Source of the DNA: a virus
Strand: one strand, 5' to 3'
IMG/VR virus record: IMGVR_UViG_3300033149_005620
Location: 1-56,561 of that record
Length of the DNA stretch: 56,561 bases
A program made the translations under genes and the position numbers. The notes beneath the pieces are model-generated. The model was not told the origin of the DNA and ran no database searches. It was given only the letters and a program-made list of their open reading frames with translations. The stretch's first letter is position 1. Every line of letters starts with the position of its first letter. This document shows positions 1-6,536 of this stretch, piece after piece.

Positions 1-114
1 CACGGCCTGAGGTTCGCGGTATATGTAGAAGAGATGAAATTCTTCCAGAACCTCCTCAAGCACGGGGAGGAAAAACTCTACTGAATGGTGAGATTTTACG
101 ATGTTAAGGACTGG
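1..114. repeat. 114-bp direct terminal repeat (circular overlap)
   Basis: Bases 1-114 are identical to 56448-56561. A single sulfotransferase reading frame runs through the repeat from both sides and becomes complete when one copy is removed. This is the normal signature of a circular contig with an assembly overlap, giving a unit of 56,447 bp. A true packaged direct terminal repeat is possible, but a 114-bp repeat inside a gene is less typical of one. Confidence 0.93.
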
Positions 115-330
115 CTCGCCTTTCATAGACATCAGAAACGAGAGCAGATTATCCGCCGCCCACCAATTTATTGGCTGGTCTATGTCCATGTTAATCCACG
201 GATATGAGACATATTGAAAACTGTCGGCTAGGGTGTTCATCAAAAAGTGTGTCCCTGACCGCTCATGACTGACCACTATGGCCTTTTTGATCCACTCCGG
301 GCCTAAAGATACTGAGATTGTATGTGGCAT
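1..330 (-). CDS. sulfotransferase, N-terminal part (continues at 56094-56447)
   Basis: Start codon at 330 behind an AGGTGAGG ribosome binding site. The frame leaves the window at base 1 and re-enters at 56447, giving 227 residues in all. Near residue 22 the motif SHERSGTHFLMNTL matches the 5'-phosphosulfate (PAPS) loop of sulfotransferases, and YIYREPQAVMESLCRHL, read across the junction, fits the 3'-phosphate-binding segment. The enzyme is expected to move sulfate from PAPS to a sugar or other acceptor. It follows a glycosyltransferase in the same operon, so a phage- or host-made glycan is the likely acceptor (inference). The acceptor itself cannot be read from the sequence. Confidence 0.85.
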   Translation of the reverse strand, partial: MPHTISVSLGPEWIKKAIVVSHERSGTHFLMNTLADSFQYVSYPWINMDIDQPINWWAADNLLSFLMSMKGEPVLNIVKSHHSVEFFLPVLEEVLEEFHLFYIYREPQAV

Positions 331-339
331 GAGCCTCAC

Positions 340-1260
340 CTATTGCCAGACATCCTCTATGACCTTGTGGATTCTCCTGAAATTATCGAGGCTGTAGTGA
401 TCTTCCACCCATTTACGGTAACGTTCCGGCTCGTAATCGGAGTTGGTAATCATCTTAACCGCGTCATCTACCGTTTTGAATACCCACTCCGTAGCGAACT
501 GGTCCGTAGCCCCAGGCCACGCATGAATTACGGGCTTGATCCCCATTGCCATCGCCTCGATGACGTTGTTGGGGTTGCCTTCGTTGATAGACGTTGAAAG
601 AATAAAACCTTTGTCGCTCAACCAGTCATACACCTTGTCAGGCTCTACGCGGCCCTCAAAGCGAAACCTCTCTTGCAGACCCAAGACCTCCCGATAGGAG
701 AGAAGCTGGGGCACGAGTAGGGGATCACCGGAGAAGCAAATATTGTGTATGGTGTAATCCTCCGGCAAACTGAGCAGAATCTGGAACGCAAGCGGAAAGT
801 TCTTCACGTCCCTTACCGCGCAGACAAAGGCTATTTTCTTGCTCTTTGGGGTCTCTTGCCTGAAAGGAATTGCATTGACATCAACCCCGTTGTAGATGAC
901 GTATTGGCGACGTGGGGCGTTTTCCTTCAGCAAATCATTGAATGTGGAGCGGTAATATTCACTCACAAAAATCATGGCATCTACTGCATCAAAGTTGATC
1001 GAGCCTATCAAATTGGGGGTCCAGAGCTCATATCGCCGGAGGTAGCTGATAATTTTCTTGTCCGGGAAGTAGTGGCTCCAAAAATAGGTTGCCTCATTGC
1101 ACCACATGCTGATAAGGAGATCCGCATCTTGTGATTGGGCGCCGAGAGTTTCGCCATCAAGGGAGTCCGTTACAGTGAGGTCGTAGAAGCACCCGAGTTC
1201 CGTTTCAATGTACGGAGCCCAGCGATTCCCCCATTTAGGGTAGTGTAATAGCGCCTTCAT
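340..1260 (-). CDS. glycosyltransferase, GT4-like (GT-B fold)
   Basis: 306 residues, start ATG at 1260 preceded by AAGGGA. The C-terminal half has the GT4 donor-site pattern: NEGNPNNVIEAMAMG near residue 228 contains an EX7E motif, followed by KPVIHAWPGA. The N-terminal half carries the acceptor-side Rossmann segments, including DAMIFVSEYYR and YVIYNGVD, which are common in GT4 enzymes. It should transfer a nucleotide-activated sugar with retention of configuration. It lies between a methyltransferase and the sulfotransferase with gaps under 10 bases, so the four genes are probably cotranscribed and act on one product. Sugar and acceptor are unknown. Confidence 0.85.
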   Translation of the reverse strand: MKALLHYPKWGNRWAPYIETELGCFYDLTVTDSLDGETLGAQSQDADLLISMWCNEATYFWSHYFPDKKIISYLRRYELWTPNLIGSINFDAVDAMIFVSEYYRSTFNDLLKENAPRRQYVIYNGVDVNAIPFRQETPKSKKIAFVCAVRDVKNFPLAFQILLSLPEDYTIHNICFSGDPLLVPQLLSYREVLGLQERFRFEGRVEPDKVYDWLSDKGFILSTSINEGNPNNVIEAMAMGIKPVIHAWPGATDQFATEWVFKTVDDAVKMITNSDYEPERYRKWVEDHYSLDNFRRIHKVIEDVWQ

Positions 1261-1266
1261 CGTCCC

Positions 1267-1890
1267 TTACCTCGCAAGCACCACGAATTGAGACAGCGCC
1301 CCAGGGGAGGACTCGTAAAGGTGCAGGTCCTTTATCAGCGCCCCAAGCGCATCGGCCATAAGGCCAATATCGGTTTGGGTAAATCCCCAATCAAAGGACC
1401 GGTGCCCGGAGTGCCCGCCGCAAGGGTTGTTGATAAATACATAGGCTTCACGAAGCTTGAGTACTCTGCCTATTTCCCTGTAGGCAACCTTCCTGATTGC
1501 AGGGTCCACGTGCTCGAGGACGTCGAAGAGAAGTATGTGATCAAAAAGCCCATCCCTAAAGGGCAGGCGATCTATCCGCGCCTGAAGGGTCGTCAGGCCA
1601 AAGGCCTTTTTTCCCCAGTCACAAAATCGGTGAGAAAGGTCCGTACCCACATAATTGAACTGCCAGCAGAGGTTCTTCAACGTCCCAGCGATAAGGGCTC
1701 GGCCTAGGCCAATTTCCAGTATCTTCAGGTTTTCCACAGAGTAGCGCAGCAGGTAATGCGAAATCGTGCGGGCCTTCTGAGAATTGAATGAGACATGAGA
1801 CGTGTCTCGATTGACGCATGTCTTCGCGAATAGGTCCCAGTAACAGACATCTCTTGGGGTACGTTTTGGCTGCAAGGGATGCTGCCCCAT
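1267..1890 (-). CDS. class I SAM-dependent methyltransferase
   Basis: 207 residues. Motif I is ILEIGLGRALIAG near residue 57, followed by VGTDLS (motif II), LPFRDGLFDHILLFDVLEHV (motif IV region) and IGRVLK. This is the Methyltransf_11 type found in small-molecule and sugar O-methyltransferases. The start ATG overlaps the stop of the upstream glycosyltransferase (TAATG), indicating translational coupling. Placement between two glycosyltransferases suggests sugar methylation rather than DNA methylation: no DPPY or PC catalytic motif is seen. Substrate unproven. Confidence 0.85.
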   Translation of the reverse strand: MGQHPLQPKRTPRDVCYWDLFAKTCVNRDTSHVSFNSQKARTISHYLLRYSVENLKILEIGLGRALIAGTLKNLCWQFNYVGTDLSHRFCDWGKKAFGLTTLQARIDRLPFRDGLFDHILLFDVLEHVDPAIRKVAYREIGRVLKLREAYVFINNPCGGHSGHRSFDWGFTQTDIGLMADALGALIKDLHLYESSPGALSQFVVLAR

Positions 1891-2930
1891 TAGACAAGCT
1901 CCCTGTAAAGCGCTTCGAGTTTGTCTATATGGCGTTCCATAGCCCAGTCTCTGGAGCGCCTAGCGATGTTCTTCCTAAAATCCCGGTGCTCCATCCAGCG
2001 CTCTTTCACCTGGCCCATGTTTTCTACCGCCATACCGAAACCGTGCTCTTCAATGAACTGGCCCGGGTGCTTCGCATTTAGGGCGATGACGGGTATGCCA
2101 GCGGCGAGGTATTCAAACAGCTTATTGGGCATAGCGGCCTGCCAGGCAGGGTGAGGCCTGATATTCCCGCACAACCCGTATTCATGCCGGCCTATCTGAC
2201 GAATTAGCCGATCAAATGGATACGATCCCTTCCAGGTTGCTGTCTGGCCGTATGTTTCCTGTATCTCCTTCGTCCCTCCAGGCGTGTAGAGATAGAACGG
2301 GATTCCTCGCTCATGGAATTGCCGCGCGGTCTCCGTATATTCGCAATACCAAAAGCACCAGTGTTCCCTGCCCTGCTCGATTTCCTGGGGGAGATCAACC
2401 CTTCCTTCCATGCAGACTCCTCCGAGCAGCTTCCAGGCGTCCACCCTGTAAAACTCCTCTGGAACATACGAAGGGAGGACTACATAAGGTTGCTCTAGCC
2501 AGTAGGTCTCCCGGACAATCTGCGCCATCGGCTCTGAGACGAAGACAAGTGCATCCGCAAGCTCCATATTGTCGCGCTCATCCTTGCTCCATTTAGGTCT
2601 GTCGGGGTCGTAAGGCGCATCCGGGTCTACCCTCAGAAGGAAGCTGTCGTGGCAATCAAGGACAACGGGCTTATCAGGGAAAATTGACTTGATGATCGTA
2701 ACGAACCACGAGGGCTCGTTATGCGCGTGGAAGATGTCGGCATCCTCGTGAAGCTTGATCGCCTCCTCCATCTGCGCCCTGTGCTGGTAGATGGTAAGCG
2801 TCTTATATCGGTCGCCAAACATTGGAGGCTTGTTTGCGATGCAATGAACCTCGTAACCCTTATCCATGAGCGGAATTGCTTGCTTTTGGACTCTGATGCA
2901 ACAGTGCCGCGCGATCTCGACGATTTTCAT
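1890..2930 (-). CDS. glycosyltransferase, GT4-like
   Basis: 346 residues, start at 2930 after GGGAG. Visible GT-B features are FHAHNEPSW, VLDCHDSFLLR, ADALVFVSEPMAQ and, near residue 267, MPNKLFEYLAAGIPVIALN, the donor-site segment of GT4 enzymes. The first glutamate of a classical EX7E is not obvious, so catalysis may differ from the GT4 at 340-1260; the two are not close copies. It is the first sugar gene downstream of the capsid decoration genes (24-base gap), so it is probably transcribed late with the structural genes. A virion or host surface glycan as target is inference. Confidence 0.82.
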   Translation of the reverse strand: MKIVEIARHCCIRVQKQAIPLMDKGYEVHCIANKPPMFGDRYKTLTIYQHRAQMEEAIKLHEDADIFHAHNEPSWFVTIIKSIFPDKPVVLDCHDSFLLRVDPDAPYDPDRPKWSKDERDNMELADALVFVSEPMAQIVRETYWLEQPYVVLPSYVPEEFYRVDAWKLLGGVCMEGRVDLPQEIEQGREHWCFWYCEYTETARQFHERGIPFYLYTPGGTKEIQETYGQTATWKGSYPFDRLIRQIGRHEYGLCGNIRPHPAWQAAMPNKLFEYLAAGIPVIALNAKHPGQFIEEHGFGMAVENMGQVKERWMEHRDFRKNIARRSRDWAMERHIDKLEALYRELV

Positions 2931-2953
2931 ATTACAGAGAACTCCCTTTCAGA

Positions 2954-3346
2954 TCAGGTATCCCACTTCGAGCTGTATCTGCGCCTGTAATCAATGAAGC
3001 AAATTATGCTTCCGCTGGCAACGGTACCGGCGCTGTCGATGGTCAAATAGCTCCCTGCGTCCACATTCTTGTCAATGGACTTACTCGCAATGGTCCAGGG
3101 CGCCGAGTCCGTCGAAGCCACTACCGTTGCGAGCGTTGAAGAGTTGCGCTTTAAGTTGACCGTGACCTCGGTGCCACCTTGCGTTGCCCGGTGCTGGATC
3201 CCGAATTTCAAAATCTTGATTGGGCCTTTGGGATAGAACCTCTTCACCAGGGTGTTGTCACCGTTTATGAGGACCGAATCCTGATAGGCATGGAAGTGAA
3301 GGCGCTCAACAACGCCATACTGTGCATCACTATAAAATGAGGGCAT
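2954..3346 (-). CDS. capsid decoration-like protein, paralogue 2
   Basis: 130 residues, nearly the same sequence as the neighbouring 3419-3811 product from about residue 30 to the end (shared FYPKGPIKILKFGIQH, TQGGTEVTVNLKRNSS, TDSAPWTIASKS). Differences are concentrated in residues 5-30. No catalytic motif; an alternating polar/hydrophobic pattern suggests an all-beta fold. Being directly downstream of the major capsid gene fits a head decoration or minor virion protein (inference). The variable N-terminal part may set where each copy sits. Confidence 0.6.
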   Translation of the reverse strand: MPSFYSDAQYGVVERLHFHAYQDSVLINGDNTLVKRFYPKGPIKILKFGIQHRATQGGTEVTVNLKRNSSTLATVVASTDSAPWTIASKSIDKNVDAGSYLTIDSAGTVASGSIICFIDYRRRYSSKWDT

Positions 3347-3366
3347 AAGTCACCCCTTTAAGTGAA

Positions 3367-3386
3367 GGGGGCTCCTGAAAGCCCCC
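3367..3386 (-). terminator. GC-rich hairpin between the tandem paralogues
   Basis: A 7-bp stem (GGGGGCT/AGCCCCC) with a six-base loop lies between the two decoration-like genes. No U-tract follows it on the minus strand, so it is not a classical terminator. It could attenuate transcription or protect mRNA ends, giving unequal expression of the copies. Confidence 0.4.
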
Positions 3387-3418
3387 ATTCGTTTACGAAG
3401 TTTTAGAATATGGCGTCG

Positions 3419-3811
3419 CTAGACGTCCCACTTAGTGCTGTAGCGCCGCCTGTACTCGATGAAACAGATTATAGATCCTGTCGCAACGGTACCTGCGCTG
3501 TCCACGGTGAGATAGGAGCCCGCGTCGCAGTTCTTGTCGAGCGACTTGCTGGCTATGGTCCACGGTGCTGAATCCGTGGAGGCAACAACTGTAGCCAGCG
3601 TTGACGAATTCCTTTTGAGGTTAACTGTTACCTCGGTACCGCCCTGGGTCGCGATGTGCTGGATCCCAAACTTCAAGATCTTGATCGGACCCTTGGGGTA
3701 GAACCTCTTCACGAGAGTTTTATCCCCGGCCAGCGTCTTCTCCGCCTGGTGTGCGGTGAGATAAAGCCTCTCCCTCACGCCGTATTGTGCGTCGTCGTAG
3801 AAACTTGGCAT
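3419..3811 (-). CDS. capsid decoration-like protein, paralogue 1
   Basis: 130 residues, start at 3811, 18 bases after the capsid stop. Paralogue of 2954-3346: same length, both begin MPSFY.DAQYGV and end with an RRRYS.KWD block. Probably the ancestral copy because it is adjacent to the capsid gene. Short beta-rich phage proteins at this position are often head decoration or cement proteins; that role is inferred from position only. Confidence 0.6.
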   Translation of the reverse strand: MPSFYDDAQYGVRERLYLTAHQAEKTLAGDKTLVKRFYPKGPIKILKFGIQHIATQGGTEVTVNLKRNSSTLATVVASTDSAPWTIASKSLDKNCDAGSYLTVDSAGTVATGSIICFIEYRRRYSTKWDV

Positions 3812-3829
3812 ATTTCCTCACCCCCCTTC

Positions 3830-4717
3830 CTATGATGCCGAATCCCATTTGAGGATTCGACACTGGGCGGCCGCTGTGTGGACGATCCCGAAGCCCCCGA
3901 GGTAATACCACGCTACCCCCTTCGACCGGCCATAGTCTGTGGGGATTTTCCCGCGCATCTCCTCGGGAACCGCAATTGCCTCGGCGACCGTATCCTCCCC
4001 AAAGAAGAACGCCCAGTCGCTCTTGGCCTTGTTCCAGGCATCGGCCGTTTTCGTATCGGCGTCCCAGGTTGTGGAATCCGCCGCTCCGCCCTTCGGAATC
4101 TGGGTCTGCTCCACGAAACGGCAATTGTCGTACCGGCCAATCTCACCGTTCATGATGAGCTGGAAGCCCTGCGTCACATACTGATAGACGCCCTCAAGGT
4201 CCGTTTTGAGCTGCCGGAACGTGGACGGCCATGCGAGTACGTAGTAGTCGTCCTCAATGTAGGGCGGGATGTTCCGCTCCTTCATGGTGTCGACTACCAG
4301 CCCAATGTGCTGCTTCTTCAGGGCAACGTCGTTGGTCAGGGTCGCGGTTCCGTTCGTGGTCAGAGTAACCGCCGTGGTAGACGTCCCAGCCGTCGGAACG
4401 ACGCGAAGAACGCAGGCATTGAACTGGGCATGTGCCGCTATGTCAAAGGCCTTCTTTGCGTCATTCTTCAGGACCTTGTTGATGATCTCCGTGACCGGGT
4501 GCTCGGAAAGATTATCAAGCTTCCCGGAGTAGGGAACGCTATTGCCATACTCATCAATGGTCAAGGTTCCCTGGGTGATCGTGAATTGTGTTTCGGGCAT
4601 GGTTTTCGTTTCAGTGAGCTTCGTGCCCTGTGTCGAAACGTCACTGTATACATTCCAGTGGAACGTATCGCCTTTTTTCAGCCCCTGTTGCGTTGCATCT
4701 TTTACATCGCAAAACTG
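3830..4717 (-). CDS. major capsid protein, N4-gp56 family, exon 2
   Basis: 295 codons beginning QFCDVKDATQQG and continuing with HWNVYSDVSTQG, GNSVPYSGKLD, LSEHPVTEII and KNDAKKAFDIAAHAQF, the conserved core of N4-gp56-type capsid proteins. The family's conserved N-terminus (LGGYMYS, ...QPL..FR) is absent here but is encoded by exon 1 at 4966-5070. Joining the two restores a 330-residue protein with FR followed directly by QFCD. A TTG at 4720 gives an apparent start, but it has no ribosome binding site and lies at the intron's 3' end. The product forms the head shell, with portal and scaffold encoded just upstream. Confidence 0.93.
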   Translation of the reverse strand, partial: QFCDVKDATQQGLKKGDTFHWNVYSDVSTQGTKLTETKTMPETQFTITQGTLTIDEYGNSVPYSGKLDNLSEHPVTEIINKVLKNDAKKAFDIAAHAQFNACVLRVVPTAGTSTTAVTLTTNGTATLTNDVALKKQHIGLVVDTMKERNIPPYIEDDYYVLAWPSTFRQLKTDLEGVYQYVTQGFQLIMNGEIGRYDNCRFVEQTQIPKGGAADSTTWDADTKTADAWNKAKSDWAFFFGEDTVAEAIAVPEEMRGKIPTDYGRSKGVAWYYLGGFGIVHTAAAQCRILKWDSAS

Positions 4718-4965
4718 CAATCTGTTACTTTCATGACCGCATGGGCGGACGCCCTGTTGGGGTAGCCTCCCCGGTTTCTCTTGAGGCGTTATGCCGGGGT
4801 TCAGACTGTCGCATCACTGGATATTGGTATTTTCTCTCCAGTGCCCGCTCGCTCAGTCGTTCACGCTGCCCACACGCCCTCCTTTAGGGTGGCGTTGCTT
4901 GCGCCTTGTCGCCCGCGCCCGGGCTTCCAAGTCAATCAGAGCGGGTTTTACTTCCGCCATTCTTA
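4718..4965 (-). ncRNA. group I self-splicing intron in the capsid gene
   Basis: 248 nt, no open reading frame of note. Group I signatures: exon 1 ends in U and the intron ends in G. The exon end UUCCGU pairs with the internal guide GCGGAA (P1), with the U.G wobble at the splice site. CCCGCUC pairs with GAGCGGG (P3); CUUG/CAAG and GCCCG/CGGGC form P4 and P5; ACGCC/GGCGU fits P6a. GACU pairs with AGUC (P7) inside a typical GAACGACU element, CACUGG/CCAGUG forms P8 and CCCCGG/CCGGGG forms P9. The intron opens with UAA in phase 0, so unspliced RNA gives only a 35-residue peptide. With no homing endonuclease it is probably not mobile by itself. Confidence 0.9.
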
Positions 4966-5070
4966 ACGGAACTTGATCAGAGGCTGAACAGCCATCCTGA
5001 GCTTTTTACTCAGGTTGAGTGAATACATGTACCCACCCAAGGTATTCACCGCCCATAACTGTCCAGGCAT
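4966..5070 (-). CDS. major capsid protein, exon 1 (35 codons)
   Basis: ATG at 5070 with AGGAG eight bases upstream. The product begins MPGQLWAVNTLGGYMYS and ends QPLIKFR, the standard N-terminus of N4-gp56-type capsid proteins. The next codon is the intron's UAA. Exon length is exactly 35 codons, so the intron is in phase 0 and splicing to base 4717 keeps the frame. The strong ribosome binding site here and its absence before exon 2 support one spliced gene. Confidence 0.92.
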
Positions 5071-5085
5071 ACTTCTTACTCCTTT

Positions 5086-6225
5086 CTATCTGGTTTGCCC
5101 TCGGACCTTCATGATTTCTTGCACGGCCTCCGCGCGGGCCTGCTCTTCCGTTTTCTCCTGGTCCGAAGGGGTAGTGGTTTCTTGTTTTGCACTGACGGGT
5201 TTTGGCTCGTCAATGCCCTTCTTCTTCTCTTCTTTTTCTTTCATGTCCGCGACTTTAGGTTTAGGGGGGGGCTTGGGTTTGACGGCCTCTTCCCTGGCTT
5301 TTCTGACCTCTGCGCCCGCTGCGGCGTACGTTTCCCATACATTGGGTTCGCCGGCGGCCAGTTTCTCATTGACAATCCGGGTAACCTCCGCCATCAGGTA
5401 GGGGTTCTCCCCGAGGTCCTGGAAGCCTCCACTTTCCGCGGGTTGAAAGAACTTTTGACGAATCACTTCGGCAGCCTGCTCTTTAGCCTGCTCTTCTCGC
5501 TGCTCAAGGGCCTTCTGCACCTCTTCCTGAATCATCTCGGGCGTGATAGCGGGGGTAGTGCCGCGTCCGGCCGCGATGATCTCGTCTATGGCAGCGGCTG
5601 CCTCGTCTTCGTCTCCGTACTGGATAGCCTGTATCCAGGCGCGCTTCTTTTCATTGAACTCGGCATCGCGCTCTTCCGGGGTCTTGCCGTCGGGTGACCC
5701 ATCCGTCTTTGTGGGTGCCTCGGCGGCTTTTTTCGTCGCTTCCTCTAGCAACTCTTCGGCCTGCTTTTTGAGCCGTGATGCCTCTTCGAGGCGTTTATCC
5801 GCAGCTGACTCCTTCTGGAGCGTCCTTATCCCGGCCTCCTTCACCTTGCTCAATGGCACTTTTTGTTCGGTCCCGTCAATAACAAGGGTAACCTCTTCTT
5901 CGTACCGCTCTAGCTCCTGTTGCTCTTTCTCTTTCTTTGCAGCCTCAGCCTCGTCGATCGCGTGCTCCCCCGAAGTCTCCTCCCCCGCCTGGTCCGTTTC
6001 GTTCCCTTCTGGTTCCTCCTGGGCAGGCTCTTCAATGTCCAGTTTCATTCCGTCCTCTTCAACTCTTTGACGGTCGACATTGGCTGCAATCTGGTCAAGA
6101 GCGCTCAGACGCACGTCTGCGGCCTTCTCTCGGCCTTGACTCTCCAGCTGCTGCTTTTCTTCTTCTGTGAGATCCTCGTTGTCCGCGCCCTTGGGGGTAG
6201 CGTCCTGTTTTTCGGGATCTGCCAT
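5086..6225 (-). CDS. scaffolding protein (putative)
   Basis: 379 residues, start at 6225 behind AGGAGG. Very rich in Glu, Lys, Ala and Gln, with long predicted coiled-coil stretches (roughly residues 90-290) and a proline/lysine segment near the C-terminus (KPKPPPKPKV). No enzymatic motif. It lies between portal and major capsid genes, the usual place of the internal scaffold that directs procapsid assembly and then exits. Length and charge fit P22- and N4-like scaffolds; the assignment rests on composition and position. Confidence 0.75.
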   Translation of the reverse strand: MADPEKQDATPKGADNEDLTEEEKQQLESQGREKAADVRLSALDQIAANVDRQRVEEDGMKLDIEEPAQEEPEGNETDQAGEETSGEHAIDEAEAAKKEKEQQELERYEEEVTLVIDGTEQKVPLSKVKEAGIRTLQKESAADKRLEEASRLKKQAEELLEEATKKAAEAPTKTDGSPDGKTPEERDAEFNEKKRAWIQAIQYGDEDEAAAAIDEIIAAGRGTTPAITPEMIQEEVQKALEQREEQAKEQAAEVIRQKFFQPAESGGFQDLGENPYLMAEVTRIVNEKLAAGEPNVWETYAAAGAEVRKAREEAVKPKPPPKPKVADMKEKEEKKKGIDEPKPVSAKQETTTPSDQEKTEEQARAEAVQEIMKVRGQTR

Positions 6226-6230
6226 AGGGT

Positions 6231-6536
6231 TTATCCTCCTTCCTCTTTGTCTAGTTCTTTACGCTCCAAATACTCGTTGAGAGCATTTGCGCCTTCGCTC
6301 ACGGCCTCTTCGAGCCATTGGGGTACCGATAGGGCCGCCTTGAGCCGAATTTGCAATGCGATTACCGCCTTAGTGTCTGTGGGGTCAATGGACTGAAAGT
6401 CATCCACAACCGCGTCCACATCCTGCTGTGCTTTCTGCAATAAGTACTTGCCCACCCGTTCGCCAAGGAACCTGCGCGCCTCTTCGCCTATGCTGATCTT
6501 GGCGTGATAATACCCAAGTTCGTGATCAGTGAGCAT
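6231..6536 (-). CDS. hypothetical protein between portal and scaffold
   Basis: About 101 residues beginning MLTDHELGYYHAKISIG. I chose the ATG at 6536, which overlaps the end of the portal gene; a start at 6557 would add seven residues. Mostly helical and acidic, ending KELDKEEGG; no known motif. Tight packing between portal (overlap) and scaffold (5-base gap) makes a head assembly or packaging accessory role plausible but unproven. Confidence 0.6.
   Translation of the reverse strand: MLTDHELGYYHAKISIGEEARRFLGERVGKYLLQKAQQDVDAVVDDFQSIDPTDTKAVIALQIRLKAALSVPQWLEEAVSEGANALNEYLERKELDKEEGG

Noticed and set aside
1-114. True packaged direct terminal repeat
   Set aside because: Repeat lies inside one gene that closes only after circularisation, typical of assembly overlap; not excluded absolutely.
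3830-4720. Capsid gene starting at the TTG at 4720
   Set aside because: No ribosome binding site, TTG is the intron's 3' end, and the conserved N-terminus is encoded by exon 1 with a strong start.
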